DNA of 64,000 nt from Atherinomorus stipes (GCA_023101725.1 JALJCO010001293.1:556001-620000); one strand, 5' to 3'. Counted from the stretch's first letter, positions 11,384 through 23,448 are shown. A program made the numbers and translations. Notes: generated from the sequence alone by a model not told the origin.

Positions 11384-11395
11384 TATATTTATATA
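11289..11395. repeat. (TA)n microsatellite
   Basis: Near-uninterrupted TA/TATATC repeats begin immediately at the TA end of the Tc1 element. The TA target site may have seeded the expansion, or the element may have inserted into a TA tract. Confidence 0.9.
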
Positions 11396-12360
11396 ACCAC
11401 CTGCTCCCAATATACTCCTGGTGTTTTGGTTTGTGATTGCCAAGTTCTTGTCGTTGTTTCCTTCATGTGTTCTGCTGATTCCCTTGTTGCATCCTTACAA
11501 TAAATCTTTTTTTTTCCTGAGCCTGCCTCTTATCATCCTGCTTTTGGGTCCTCCCTTCCCTTCACTGTGCCCATTCATGAAAATATGATGTGATTTGTAA
11601 CCAATAAAGGAAAAAAAGCTGAAACTATGGCCAATAACTTCCTCAATGGATCACAAAAATCCCCAGAAGTTATTTAATCACACTGAATAGCAGTAAGTGA
11701 CTGACTTTAATAAGGTAAGTTATGCAAGTGTGCAGGAAACTGGAAAAATGTGCCACAGATAACACACTACTACTATCTTTACTATGGGAGACAGGTTAGC
11801 AGCTTGTTGGACCATGAAAAACAAACAGAAACTTGCTCAGTGTCTTCATTCCACGTTTTTTCTTGTGGTGAACTGCAGCAATAATGTTGACCTTCTAAGC
11901 CCTTTAAGTGCACAGGCTTTCTCAGCTAATCTACTTCCGGATTTGCTCTTGCTGAGCTATGGAGTTAAGAGGGAGGATCGGAGGTGAGGTGGTCTGTCTT
12001 AGTACCCTAAGCTGTACAAAGCTACTGTTGTTTCTTGGAACTACATGCTGATCTTTTGTCTAAGCATGTCTCAGCTTCTGTTCTGTGTACATAAACGTAA
12101 GACTTGCAGCGAGCACTAGCTACTTTCCACTCATTTTTTTTTTTTTTTTACTACAATTTGGGTGCATACATACTCACAAAACTGAGCACCACTTTTAAGC
12201 TTATGCTAGACATGTTGTGACATCAAATTGCTCATATTATAAGAATCAACACAAAAAGTCAGTAGGTGTGTTTGGGAGATTATCTGTTTGTTGTAATAAT
12301 GCCTCTCTGCAGTTAAACTTGTACCATTCAGACGGAGTCGCATTTGTGAGGAGAATGCTT
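11396..12360. other. No gene seen; possible LTR or retroelement tail at 11400-11580
   Basis: Around 11450-11560 there is 'acaataaatc' followed by 'gagcctgcctcttatcatcctgcttttgggtcct'. This resembles the tail of fish LTR retroelements, but no partner LTR is visible. The remainder has only short frames with no recognisable homology and a T-run near 12135. Confidence 0.35.
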
Positions 12361-12364
12361 TTTT

Positions 12365-12530
12365 TTTTTATACTGGTAAGATCCCCAAGGGGAAATTAGG
12401 GCTCTGCATTTTACCCATCTCTGTACTGTAAGTACCAGAGAGCAGTGGGCTGCTACTTAAAGCGCCCGGGGAGCAATTGGTGGGGGTTAAGGACCTTGCA
12501 CAGTGGTTCACCTAGGGACGAGTAGCAGAG
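12365..12530. repeat. Dispersed repeat, shared with 39235-39400
   Basis: Both places contain a 'caatgaggaaatt'/'caaggggaaatt'-type start, 'agcagtgggctgc'/'agtaggctgcc', then 'gcccggggagcaattgg' and 'ggttaaggaccttg' with small changes. This is a common fish repeat type whose class I cannot fix by eye. Confidence 0.6.
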
Positions 12531-13310
12531 GTGGGCATGTGGGTTGGGCTAATGAGAAACTTGCCTTGAGAAACTTTTCTTATTTCGCAGTCTATTATGA
12601 AACTCACTCTTATTTGGTGGCACTGACATTGGCAAGTTTCCATGGCCATGACCCACAAACTCAACTCTGTCGCTTATCCCACACATGCATTTTTTTTTGC
12701 AAACATAAGAGGGAAATAAACATCTTTCCACCATATAGTGGTAAGTTTCATTGCAAAAACACATATTTATAATAAAGAAATTATAGGGAATAGAAGCCGC
12801 TAAGCATTGTGGGGCAACCGTGACATGTTGGCATCTCATTTATTCATTCATTAGGGCTCCTGTGAAGGGGGGTCCTGCCCCATCCCATCCCGTCCTGTCC
12901 TTGTGCATTGAGCTAACCGGATGAAGCAGTTTTTTTCCAGCGCTGGTCGTCTTGTGCCAGCTGCTCTGCATCCTCCATGGCGACTCCGTGTTGTCGGAGG
13001 TCACACGCAATGTGGTCGTCTCCAGCCTGCGGCCCTTGGGTCAAACTGGAGAAAGGCTCTTGTTGGATGGTCAGGACAAAAAGGAGAACATGACCGGACC
13101 AGTGGGTGTGTAGTTATGCAGCCAACCAGAAATAATCAGCCAAACACAAATTTCCTGATTTTTTGTGCTTAGCATATCTGTTGCCAATATTGCCTTTAAC
13201 AATGTTGCAATTGTTGGTTTAAACATGAACATGTGAATTGTTTAATTGCTTCAACAGATAAAGAAGGTAAACCTTTTGTTTTGTTGAAGAAATACCTCTA
13301 AATGAGTAAT
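12531..13310. other. Unassigned sequence
   Basis: No exon-like frame, RNA gene or transposon end could be supported. Short frames in 12921-13172 are not recognisable. Confidence 0.4.
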
Positions 13311-13527
13311 AATGGGCTCTATGCACAGCTCCACTACTTCCTGAACTTAAGTTAGCTCCTTTGTTTCCTGTCTTTCATTACTGGACGAACTGATTAACTC
13401 AGGTGTGCCTGACCTCAGTAACTGGCCAGACACACCTGGATTAATCAGTTCGTCCAATAATGAAAGACAGGAAACAAAGGAACTATCTTAAGTTCAGGAA
13501 GTAGTGGAGTCGTGCATAGAGCCCATT
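13311..13527. mobile_element. Palindromic MITE (AATGGGCT ends), best-preserved copy
   Basis: The arms pair over almost the whole length: AATGGGCTCTATGCAC...CTCCACTACTTCCTGAACTT on the left and its complement, AAGTTCAGGAAGTAGTGGAG...GTGCATAGAGCCCATT, on the right. Further in, 'ctttcattactggacgaac' pairs with 'gttcgtccaataatgaaag'. It would fold into a long hairpin. There is no open frame. Confidence 0.85.
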
Positions 13528-14409
13528 GTGCTCTTCTCTGATCCCTATTGATGATTAAAAGCTGGCAGTTTAAGTAAGAGAGTGTCATCCATAAATTGTT
13601 TGGAGGAGAAACCTCTGACACAACTTAAAAGAAGCAGATAAGATCAGCCGGGAATATGGCTTCTGATCTGGACGATACCGGGTAAGACCTCTCCCTGCCT
13701 GCTACCTAAATAGGAAATGTTCCAGGATGCGAAGAGGAACCAGGGATCGAGCACTTCTTGGAGATGGACAATGACAATCACTGCAGACTTGCCCCCTAGC
13801 AGATCATCTCTAATTGGGTAAGCCATCTGTGTTTGTTTACATGTGTGGAATTGGCAAGGCGGATTACAGGGACTTTGGATAAACTTTCTGACACTGAGGT
13901 ATTGGCTTCCGTAAAAGATGAAAAGCCGTGCACATTAGGTCCACCCAGCATACTGGCCAACTGGACTCTAAATCTTGGACTACATTACGCCATCAGGCAC
14001 TACAACACACACACATCAACACACACTGGATGTTGTTATGAAACTCTAGCACTAGTTTACATCCTGGGCCCACTGGTTCGTCCATCAGTTATGAAACCCT
14101 ACCGGATCACGTGCTGGTGTTGAAATACCCCCTGCTCGGTCCACTGGTCCTTATCATTCATGCACACACAAACCATATTTGTACGGACCTCCAAAACTCT
14201 CTGCGGAGGTCTGTCAATCAGCAGGGAAGTGGTGGCCTTTCTCTACCAGGTAGCCGAGAAGACGTCACTGGGCAGAGACCATCAAGGGTTTCATCTGTAG
14301 GATTAGCGACAGTAACTGGAGAGCATCATCTAAAGGTCGCGGTGGGAGGCTCTGCAAACGTAAAGCTACTCAGTCAGCTTCAGAACCTTATTCTTCCTCA
14401 CACCAGCTG
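13528..14409. other. Unassigned sequence
   Basis: There are reading frames of up to about 120 codons here, but none has recognisable domains, a strong start context or splice sites. I treat them as chance frames. The short-period CA run near 14008-14028 is minor. Confidence 0.4.
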
Positions 14410-14577
14410 TAGGAATTGTGGAGTCAACAAGTCTTTTCCATGTCATATATTTGTTCTGCCCGGCCACAGGTGAGTATAAACAGCCCAGTTTAATTCATTG
14501 TGCTGATTGGACTCGCCTGGTTCAGTAGCTGGGCAGAACAAATAAAACAACAAAGACTGGTTGACTCCACAATTCCC
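14410..14577. mobile_element. Palindromic MITE (TAGGAATTGTGGAGTC ends)
   Basis: The left 'taggaattgtggagtcaac' and 'ttgttctgcccgg' are mirrored by the right 'gggcagaacaaat' and 'gttgactccacaattccca'. It is a short hairpin-forming element without coding sequence. Confidence 0.75.
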
Positions 14578-14599
14578 ACCTCTGCCTCACACCCTAAGT

Positions 14600-14788
14600 C
14601 AGGGATCACCAATTCCAATCCTCGGGGGCCGTTATCCTGCAGGTATTAGGAGCTCCTCTGCTGCAACACACCTGACTCCAATCAGTGGGTAATTAGCGAA
14701 CTTCACACGTCACAAGGTGTGTTGCAGGAGGGCAGCTCCTTGTACCAGCAGGACACCGGCCCTTGAGGACCGGAATTGGTGATCCCAG
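14600..14788. mobile_element. hAT-like palindromic MITE with 8-bp target duplication
   Basis: The ends CAGGGATCACCAATTC and GAATTGGTGATCCCAG are inverted copies. The flanks CCCTAAGT (14592-14599) and CCTTAAGT (14789-14796) match at 7 of 8 positions, as expected for a hAT insertion. Inner arms such as 'ggtattaggagctcctctgctgcaac' and 'gttgcaggagggcagctcctt' also pair. Related partial copies occur at 4688-4814 and probably 33232-33425. Confidence 0.75.
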
Positions 14789-14936
14789 CCTTAAGTGATG
14801 GGCATATGTGTCAGCTGTGTATAATTAGATCATGTTACTCACCCTCATGTGGCCATAAAAGGGGATGCTACTACACCTGTCACTTGATTAGGTCCACCTA
14901 CACAGCTGAGTGTACAACTTTTAAACCTGTTACATG

Positions 14937-15354
14937 CTCCACAAGAAGCGAGAACTTTGTTCTTGCCCTCGAGGCTGCAAGAACAAGAAAAAAGTTTGTT
15001 TTTGTCAAGTCTATACATACTCCACAAGAAGCTCAGCGACTGTGCGCGCTGTGGTATCCGTGTATTTAAATGCCACGTGGGTTGTTTACATTTTTGTACT
15101 TTCTAAACACCTCGATCAGCTGTTTATTAAATACTATCCATTTAATGTCTGTGTCAATCTGTGGAAATACGGAAGTGACATCTCTGCTACAAGCATCTCC
15201 ACGCTAACCCCACCCACCACAAATGTCCGACCAATCACATTATATTTCCCGGTGCTTCCCGAGAACAAAGTTCTGCTCGGCTGAGGGGTCGAGAACAAGC
15301 CGTCCTCAATCACGGCCACGAGAACAAGAAGAAAGTTCTCGCTTCTCATAGGAG
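14937..15354. mobile_element. Inverted-repeat element ('GAGAACAAG' family), copy 1
   Basis: The left 'aagaagcgagaactttgttcttg' is mirrored by the right 'caagaagaaagttctcgcttct'. The inner part ('atttaaatgccacgtgg', 'ttgtactttctaaacacctcgatcagctgttta') matches, in reverse complement, the copy nested at 47995-48343. No transposase is visible. Confidence 0.7.
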
Positions 15355-15533
15355 TACGTAACAGCCTTTATACAGTTATCACAGTTAAATACACAATACA
15401 CAATGGCTCACATAATTCAAGCACCACACAGGAGGATATGCTTTCACATCTTTTATTTCGTAAAGAGGTAAACAAAACACAAAATAGTTTATTTATTGAG
15501 CCATAAAATACTATATGATTGCATTTCCAGAAC

Positions 15534-16679
15534 AATAGGGGATTATCACGCTTACCGGAAGTTGCCGGCTTTTGACACTTCCTCTTCCGGGCCATGGTAA
15601 CGACAGCCGTTCCTGCTCTGTTATACTGTTTAAATCGGATAAACTCCAAACATATTTAAGTTTTCATTCTAGACTGAAGTGATACTGGATCAAAAGCTGG
15701 ATCAAAGCGATCGATTTGCCGCGGTGAATGGCCGAACTTTATAATAAAACACATGTTTGTTTGTCCCCGGTGGGGCACAACACCGGCACTTCACAGCATG
15801 CTAGCATTAGCCAGCTAACGTTTACTGACGTGCTTAACATTGTGCGTCTTAAAACACACAAACATCTGAAAATCGGGTCTGTACCTCCCCGTTTCCAGTG
15901 GAACAACTGGGGACTGCCAAGAAAGGAGACGCTTTCAGATGATTGTGTGTTTTCAGCCGCACAAAGTTAGGCACGTTATCGAGCTGGCTAATGCTAACCT
16001 GCTAACACGACTGCGCAGTCTGCCGGCCACAAACAAACGTGTGTCGTTTTATTATAAAGTTCGGTCCTTCGCCGCGGCGAATCGGTCGTTTTAATCCACT
16101 TCTTCCTTAGCATCACTTCAGTCTGGAATGAAAACTTGGCATTGGCGTTTATCCGATTTACAAAGTTTAACAGAGTAGAAGCTGGCGGACTATTGTTAGC
16201 AGGTTAGCATTAGCCAGCTTGATGACGTGCCTAACTTTGTGCGGCTGAAAACACACAAGCATCTGAAAGCGTCTCCTTTCTTGGCAGTCCCCAGTTGTTC
16301 CACTGGAAACGGGGAGGTACAGACCCGATTTTCAGATGTTTGTGTGTTTTAAGACGCACAATGTTAAGCACGTCAGTAAGCGCTAGCTGGCTAATGCTAG
16401 CATGCTGTGAAGTGCCGGTGTTGTGCCCCACCGGGGACAAACAAACGTGTGTTTTATTATAAAGTTCGGCCCTTCACCGCGGCAAATCGATCGCTTTGAT
16501 CCAGCTTTTGATCCAGTATCACTTCAGTCTAGAATGAAAACTTGAATATGTTTGGAGTTTATCCGATTTAAACAGTATAACAGAGCAGGAACGGCTGTCG
16601 TTAACATGGCCCGGAAGAGGAAGTGCCAAATGTTTCAACTTCCGGAAACCGGAAAGCGGAAGCGTGATAATCCCCTATT
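15534..16679. mobile_element. Long foldback element with ~450-bp inverted arms, copy 1
   Basis: The ends AATAGGGGATTATCACGC and GCGTGATAATCCCCTATT are perfect inverse copies. Pairing continues through 'cctcttccgggccatg', 'tgttatactgtttaaatcgg', 'gatactggatcaaaagctgg', 'tgccgcggtgaa', and 'gtttccagtggaacaactgg' on both arms. Each arm contains the same roughly 69-codon frame ('GHNTGTSQHASISQL...RFQWNNWGLPRKETLSD'), probably a by-product of the recent duplication. Within an arm there is a second, shorter inversion around 'acttTATAATAAAAC'. I see no transposase and no clear target duplication. Confidence 0.85.
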
Positions 16680-17152
16680 ATAGGCACGAGTCTAAACATG
16701 CAATTAAGTCTGCAATTACAACTGAGCACTTGCAAAGCTTAACAAGCTGTTGATGATTAGTAGGAAACACATATCAATAATGATTTCACCCAAACAAAAG
16801 TAAAAACAGTGATGGAGATAAATAAATGACAAAATTCATGAGCTTGTAGCTCTGATGTAAAAATTTGGAGAATACAATGTGAGAACTTTCGCAACAACAT
16901 GTACTTGTATGTTAACCATAGATGTTAGAAATTATCAGCCAATCATTATCATTGGTTTATATCAACATTAAAATGCAATATCGGACACAACTTTTACACG
17001 TCATGAACATATGTGTTACATAATAACCTTCAATTAAAGAAAAGGCTGAATTCACAATGGTTATTCAAATAACAACAAACTAAAGAAATTAATAATAGAT
17101 AAAAATTAAAATTATAATTTAATGAAATTTTTTTTTAAATTTTGGTTGGAAA

Positions 17153-17183
<31 letters not shown>

Positions 17184-17299
17184 AAACAGACAAACAAACA
17201 AAATTGTCCCAGACACATTAGAGCACCTTTCCCATGAATAGTGGACCAAAATACACTTGACTGCAGTAATTGACTCAAAGTGTTGCTTGACAACATTTT
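16680..17299. other. AT-rich spacer with (AAT)n tract
   Basis: AT-rich sequence with an imperfect (AAT)n microsatellite at about 17150-17186. No gene is visible. Confidence 0.6.
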
Positions 17300-17515
17300 A
17301 GCTTTGGAGCCCCATCATGCTTGTTTATTTGTTTTATTTTTTTGCGTGTTTGTTTGTAACGTTTATTTCGAATCACAATTAAAAATCAATGTCATGATTT
17401 TCACAGCATTTTTAATTCATTTTATTACTTTTGTCAATTTCAACTTATTTCACTGACAGCTGATTTTTCTTCTTTTATTGGAGAGTATGAATAATTTTGA
17501 GGAAAACTATACATC
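17300..17515. repeat. Dispersed repeat, shared with 30065-30275
   Basis: Both copies run in the same order: 'ccatcatgcttgt', 'aatcaatgtca'/'aatcaatttca', 'caatttcaacttatttcac', 'cagctgattttt' and 'gagtatgaat'/'gggtatgaat'. Class is unknown; no ends or coding text are visible. Confidence 0.65.
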
Positions 17516-17629
17516 AAACTCTTCAGCTACCTCTCTTCTCACTCAAAATATAAACATATTAGAGATACAACATCACAGTTGCCTGCATGTATTGGTATCA
17601 GTTTATATCAGTATCAGAGATTAAGAGTT

Positions 17630-17790
17630 GAACAATCAATCAATCCATCAATCAATCAATCAAAGCTTTATTTATAAAGCGCTTTAACATATAAGGTAAA
17701 TAAAGTGCTGTACAGGTGAGTAATTAAAGATAAAATCATAATAAAAATAAAATCATAAAATAGTAATATAACAGAATAATAAAAGCAGTT
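17630..17790 (+). repeat. LINE/SINE-like tail repeat
   Basis: A (CAAT)n-type run is followed by 'aaagctttatttataaagcgcttta' and 'gtgctgtacag'. This arrangement is familiar from the 3' regions of fish non-LTR elements. It is short and non-coding. Confidence 0.55.
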
Positions 17791-17892
17791 ATATACTGTT
17801 ATATAGGATATTGATAAAAAAAAAAGTAAACATCAAACATCCCTTATGTTAAGGTTTTCTGCTGTAAAGAAAAATCCCAAGCATGTGGACTG

Positions 17893-18420
17893 AATAGGGG
17901 ATTATCACGCTTACCGGAACTTCCCAGTATTTGGACACTTCCTCTTCCGGGCCATTTTAACATCAGCCGTTCCTGCTCTGTTATACTGTTTAAATCGTAT
18001 AAACTCCAAACATACTTAAGTTTTCATTCCAGACTGAAGTGATACTGGATCAAAAGCTGGATCAAAGCGATCGATTCGCCGCGGTGAAGGGCCGAACTTT
18101 ATAATAAAACACACGTTTGTTTGTCGCCGGTGGGGCACAACACCGGCACTTCACAGCATGCTAGCATTAGCCAGCTAGCGCTTACTGACGTGCTTAACTT
18201 TGTGCGTCTTAAAACACACAAACATCTGAAAATCGGGTCTATACCTCCCCGTTTCCAGTGGAACAACTGGGGACTGCCAAGAAAGGAGACGCTTTCAGAT
18301 GCTTGTGTGTTTTCAGCCGCACAAAGTTAGGCACGTCATCAAGCTGGCTAATGCTAGCCTGCTAACAGTAGTCCGCCAGCTACTACTCTGTTAAACTTTG
18401 TAAATCGGATAAACGCCAAT
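17893..18420. mobile_element. Foldback element, single-arm copy
   Basis: It starts with the same AATAGGGGATTATCACGC end as 15534-16679 and follows the left arm of that copy, including the same roughly 69-codon frame. It then runs on into sequence that equals the complement of the copy-1 right-hand spacer, ending at 'ggataaacgccaat'. The second terminal arm is missing, so this is either a truncated insertion or a deletion derivative. Confidence 0.8.
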
Positions 18421-19462
18421 CGTTACTGTTTGTCTCTAAAACTGGAAAAGGAACTTAAAACCCACAATAAAGCTATTGACTTCAATGTTAAATAAGCTGC
18501 GACTCTGACTCTCTGGCAGACGTCACATCTGGTTTTGGCTCACAGCGCCACAGTCAGATGTGCTGAAAAAGCAGCGATGTTTTCTAATAACTTATCTATG
18601 CAGCTGCGCTTGTTTCTGTTCCATAGATCATCATGAAGGACGTTTTGGTCTTTAAAACATGGCAAAAAATGTCAAAAACGTGCCATCAGTACTTAAAAGT
18701 AGAATGAATGAATGAACGAGTACGATTGTCCTGTGAGCTCAGATTTGGCTTGCTGTGGTTATTGGGGGCTTTCTCCACATGTCTACCAGCTGTGTGACCA
18801 CAACACCGTGGTCATCGGTGTTGATGAAATGAATAACAGCTAAATCACGAGTTCAACTTCTTCCATTCATGTTCAGTGTGTGTGTGTCGCAAACAAGTGA
18901 ATTCACAGAACTTCACTATAACAACCTCACTTACACTGAACACCACAGCTGAAGACGGCCTCAGTTGTCCTCAGTTGTAATGGGAACAAACTAAACTGGG
19001 GTAGTGTGGTATCGGTCAAATGAGGGCTAAGTAGGTGCTGATATGAAAGGGGCGTTAGAAACTGGTTGGGGCAATTCTGGGTAGAGCCTTCCTGGATGGA
19101 GAAAATGGTTATTTTTATTAGCTTATAAAGATTTAGACATTCAATACAAGTAAAGCATGCTACGCCATGTTAATGGTGCATAAAAGTTGATATAAATGAA
19201 AAAATATAATTTTTGCTGGGATGGCCAGCTTCTTGTTCAGGGTGGCCATGGCCACCCCTTGCCACCTCCTGGGGGCACCACTGCGTGTGCTCTTCTAAAA
19301 TTCTATGATTTTTTTCAATGTTTGAATATAATTTTAATTAGGAAGATTATATTTTTGTTCACACTGCATTGTTTGTTTTATTACTGTTATTATTTTAATT
19401 CTCCTAGGTGGGGTTTTTAAATAAGCCTGTAATGGGTTTCTATCTCACCTGCACATGTGATT
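18421..19462. other. Unassigned; possible DNA-transposon end near 19235-19283
   Basis: Mostly featureless. At 19237-19255 there is a near-palindrome (gggtggccatggccacccc), followed by 'cctgggggcaccactg'. The latter looks like the terminal repeat of a common fish DNA transposon, but no matching left end is visible. Confidence 0.4.
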
Positions 19463-20359
19463 CACACTGCCTGGCCAAAAAAAAAGTCGCCACCTGGATT
19501 TAACTAAGCATATAGGTACGAGCCTCCTATTGAATAATTACTGCATGGGCGATTATCTTTCAGCTGGCAACAAGTTATTTAACCCCAACTGGTGCAATGA
19601 CTTGCTTCTCATTTCCTAAACAACCATGTGGAAAGACACATCTGTGGTCTTGGAGAAGATGTTAGTCTGTCTGAGAAGGGTCAAATCATTGGCATCAAGA
19701 GGTGAAAACATCTAAGGAGATGCAGAAACTACTAAAACTGGGTTCAGAACAGTCCAACGCATTATGAAAAACTGGAAGGATAGTGGACCATCGTCTCCCA
19801 GGAAGAAATGTGGCCGGAAAGGCAGATGAAGTGATGCAGCATCATGCCTAGTGCCTACTGTATGAGCCTGTGGGGGCAGTGTGATGATCTGGGGTTGCTG
19901 CAGTTGCTCAGGTCCAGGTTCAGCAACAGTATGAGCTCAGATAATGAGGTCAGCTGATACCTGAATATACTGAATGACCAGATTATTCCATCAATGAATG
20001 TTTCTTTCCTGATGGCACGACCATATTCCAGGAATACTGTGCCAGAATTTATCGGGCTCAGATTGTGAAAGATGGTTCAGGGATCATCAGACATCATTTT
20101 CACACATGGATTAGCCACCACAGAGTCCAGACCTGAACCCCATTGAGAATCTTTGGGATGTGCTGTGGTCAGACTCTACAATCATCATCAAGATCTTGGT
20201 GAAAAATTGATGCAACAGGATGCAAATAAATCTGGTGACATTGCAGAAGCTTCTGGAAACACAGCGAACGCTGCCGCAATCAAAGCTAAAGGCTCCAACC
20301 AAATGTTAAATGTTTGACCTTTTTTTTGTTGGCGACTTTTTTTTTGGCCGGGCAGTGTA
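19463..20359 (+). mobile_element. Tc1-like transposon, heavily degraded, second family
   Basis: The left end CACTGCCTGGCCAAAAAAAA and right end, reverse-complemented, CACTGCCCGGCCAAAAAAAA form the terminal inverted repeats. The right flank is TA; the left flank reads CA, a probable decay. Internal text keeps traces of a transposase ('CCGGAAAGGC', 'CAGAGTCCAGACCTGAACCCCATTGAGAATCTTTGGGATG' region, i.e. SPDLNPIENLWD), but the frame is broken many times and parts are deleted. The length (about 0.9 kb) is short for a full Tc1 (about 1.6 kb). Confidence 0.85.
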
Positions 20360-20389
20360 TTTGTTTCTTTTAAGTTTCTGAATGTGTAA

Positions 20390-20390
<1 letters not shown>

Positions 20391-20488
<98 letters not shown>
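20391..20488. repeat. (ATCT)n tetranucleotide microsatellite
   Basis: About 24 near-perfect ATCT units. The translated 'SIYLSIYL' frame over it is an artefact of the repeat. Confidence 0.97.
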
Positions 20489-22084
20489 GGCCCATTTGAA
20501 CACTTTTGGAGAAATGGTAAAGGGAGCACTTGAGAGATTTATTAAGACGTGTAAATATCAGCATATGTGTTACTAGCAAAGAGTAAATGAAGATGCCAAA
20601 TACAGTAGCACGAATAAAAAAAAGCTTCAGGCTTGCCTGAAGAAACACATTTTTAGGATGAAAAATGAATATTTCTGGAATGATGCAGCTGTAGCTCTAA
20701 ACTTATCAGATCATAGGACAATATATGAACAGTATCTCTACAAAGGCCAGCTCAGATAAAACGAAGCAGAGCAAAATTAGAGAGGTTTCAGTACAGGCAG
20801 TTTAGTTGAGGTAGCTAAAATGGTCATTTTAGTACAGTTTGTCACCATGTGCTCTGAATGTAGCCCAAGTGGGGGACCGTCAAGTTATGAAAGGTTAAGT
20901 ATCCAACATTATTAAGACTTTCCATCCTTCCAGGTCACCAGTTTTCCATTTATCTTTACATCTAACTCCTCCTTTATCTCTGTTTTCAGAGGAGACATTT
21001 GCTATGTGACGAGAGTTCATCGTGCAATAACATAAAACACTTTTGGATTCAGTACAACTGTCTCAGAGCAATAAACCCCGTCCTGCCCTCAGCTAAAGAA
21101 GAGTGAGGAAGTAGTTAAGTTGTTTCATGAGCAGATGAGGCAGTCCAGTTTCAGAGCTCATAAATAGACCTTTGATGTTTTAATTTTGCTATTTAGGTAC
21201 TTTGATGCATTGCCCAAAGTCATTTGGCTGAAATGAGCTCTTTCATAAAGTCACCTTAAAGTCAAGACTGTTGCTGACCCTCACTTGCCCTCTTAAAGTT
21301 TCTAGCTAGTTTCTGTAACTTCTGGGTTTCTTTTTGTGATTTAGGGACAATCTGAATAAAACTTTGGTAACATAATTTAAAGCTGAAAATGTGAAGAGGA
21401 TTCTGTGAACAAATATTCTGTACCCTAATGCAAAGTAGGGCTGGGGTTCAGCACCAGGGTAGGTTATATTATCACAATCAGATCATCTAATATGATTATG
21501 CCAAATATAAGTTTAGACAAACTGCAAGCTGTTTGTGGATGCTGGGGTCGGATGGTGGTCAATTTTAACGAGCGTATTAAAAAGTATTAACTTGTACTTT
21601 AAGAAAGTTGTAATTGAGTCTTTAGAAAATAGGCTATGCCTGTTTTACAGCTGTCCTCCTCTTCAACTTATCATCTAACAACTTTCTTTGATTGCATTTG
21701 GGTTGTTTAATACGTCAGCAGAATACTCAAGATAGCAAACGTTTCATTGTAATTTACACAGTTCGTCATCTGACACAGTTCTCCAGAATAACTTTTAGAA
21801 AACACAATTGCAGTGTAAACCTCAGAGCACAGAGATAAGATATGCTTCACTTAATGACGTCATCAAAACTTCCATTTTCTATTTGTCAAGTGTCTGAAAT
21901 ATTTAGTTTAATGTATGACACCTACCACATTACCAAACAGCAGACTTTAGACAGCTAGAAATGGAGCTAACAATAGCTAGCTTGTAGCTGGGTAGCTATG
22001 AGTTAAGAGCTCACAGTTTGCATTAGCAATCCCAGCTAGAAGAAAACCTGGGTAAATACCAATGAGCAAACTCTGCTGGAAAAG
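20489..22084. other. No feature supported
   Basis: About 1.6 kb with no long frames, no obvious repeat ends and no RNA gene that I can recognise. It may hold diverged transposon remains. Confidence 0.5.
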
Positions 22085-22760
22085 TGTGAAGCCCGGAAGT
22101 TGAGTTTAATAATTGTGGTTCTTCCTTCTTCCACTAGGGGCTGGCTCCAAAACAGAGCAAATCCCCATAGACTCCTATGTTACAAAGGCCAACTTCACAG
22201 CAGAAATAAACATGTTTACAACCTGGTTCTAAACATCGTTTTAGGTTTAATAGGTCAAGTTCACCTTCATGTCAACTGTGAGGGGGTGAAAAGTGTTTTT
22301 TATAACTCATCTGTTTAGATGTTTTTTAATCTTGAAACTACACATTATTAAGGGCATATCCTTTTGATTGACAGGTGGCTGGATGTCGGCCGGTGGCTAG
22401 CATTTCGCTCCTTGTTTGCTCTCAGTAAGGTCTCAGTCTGTAGCAGAGTAGCAAAAAGGTGGTTTTTACACGAAGTCCAAACATGTCTTAGGCCTACCTT
22501 TATCCCGCTACTTAGGAGGCTAATCTTTGTTAGCTCCTGTTAGTTTTGAGTTAGCTCGGTTTGCATTTAGCCCAGAGTACGTTGGCTGTCAATCATTTGC
22601 CCCGAGGTCGCACTTTCCCCGTTTTAGTAGCTAATTTCGGGGAGTGACGACACACTTGACATGGTAAGTTGGCGACGGGGGGACACATCCAACTGGCTTC
22701 ACTTTCACCTATTCAGATGTGACCGGATACTACGTCCATTTTTTTTTTTTACAGTCTTTG
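22085..22760. repeat. Probable dispersed fish repeat ending in ACAGTCTTTGG
   Basis: The run from 'gaagttgagtttaataattgtgg' through 'ccccatagactcctatgtt' to 'tacgtccatttttt...acagtctttgg' has the look of a common fish interspersed repeat that ends with T-run plus ACAGTCTATGG. The class is unknown. A 72-codon frame near its start is not a gene. Confidence 0.45.
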
Positions 22761-23412
22761 GTAAATACACATAATGTTTAAGGTTTGACACCAGAAATGA
22801 TATCTAGGACCTTCAAGGAACACAATCTGGGTGGACAACCCGGTCAAGTACTTAAAATTATATAAATCCAAATATTTAGGTAGTACAATAACATAAACAG
22901 TCATACAACTATGAAATTTGGCAGAAAGTATCTCGACACATACAAGAGGTGTGTAGGAAGGCAGGAAAAAAAAAAAGATTCTGAGCCTTGCTGCAAGTCT
23001 ATTGTAAGTTATCACCCCAAACATCGCCAAAAGACCGAAACAAAGGTCATGTTTGGATCCAATGCACTTTTAACATGTGCCATTTAAAAACCCTTTGTCA
23101 AAACTGTCCAGTCCAATATCAGATGGAAGATGTTGAAAAGGTGGATGGGATACAGTTTTTTGCACATGTGCAGATTTAACAAAACAAAACAAAAAAACTA
23201 AATGAATCAGAAGTCTACATGCACCAGAAAATCAGAGTATTGGGGCGAAATCTAGATGTGTTAAAGGCAGGGTGGATGATGTTTTCCAGGAGCATTTTTT
23301 ACTATATTGCTTAAAGTCTTCTTCACATCCTGATTGCAGCCAATTAATTAAATGTTCTGACACAAAAATTAAAAAAAATCAATCACCTGTGGAACGTACA
23401 GGACTGAAAAAA

Positions 23413-23448
23413 ACCCCATCCAATGAAATTTATTTCACTGGATGGGGT
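23413..23448. repeat. Tight perfect-looking hairpin, 17-bp arms, 2-nt loop
   Basis: ACCCCATCCAATGAAAT (23413-23429) is followed, after TT, by ATTTCACTGGATGGGGT (23432-23448). The arms pair with one mismatch. It may be the centre of a diverged palindromic element. Confidence 0.75.
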
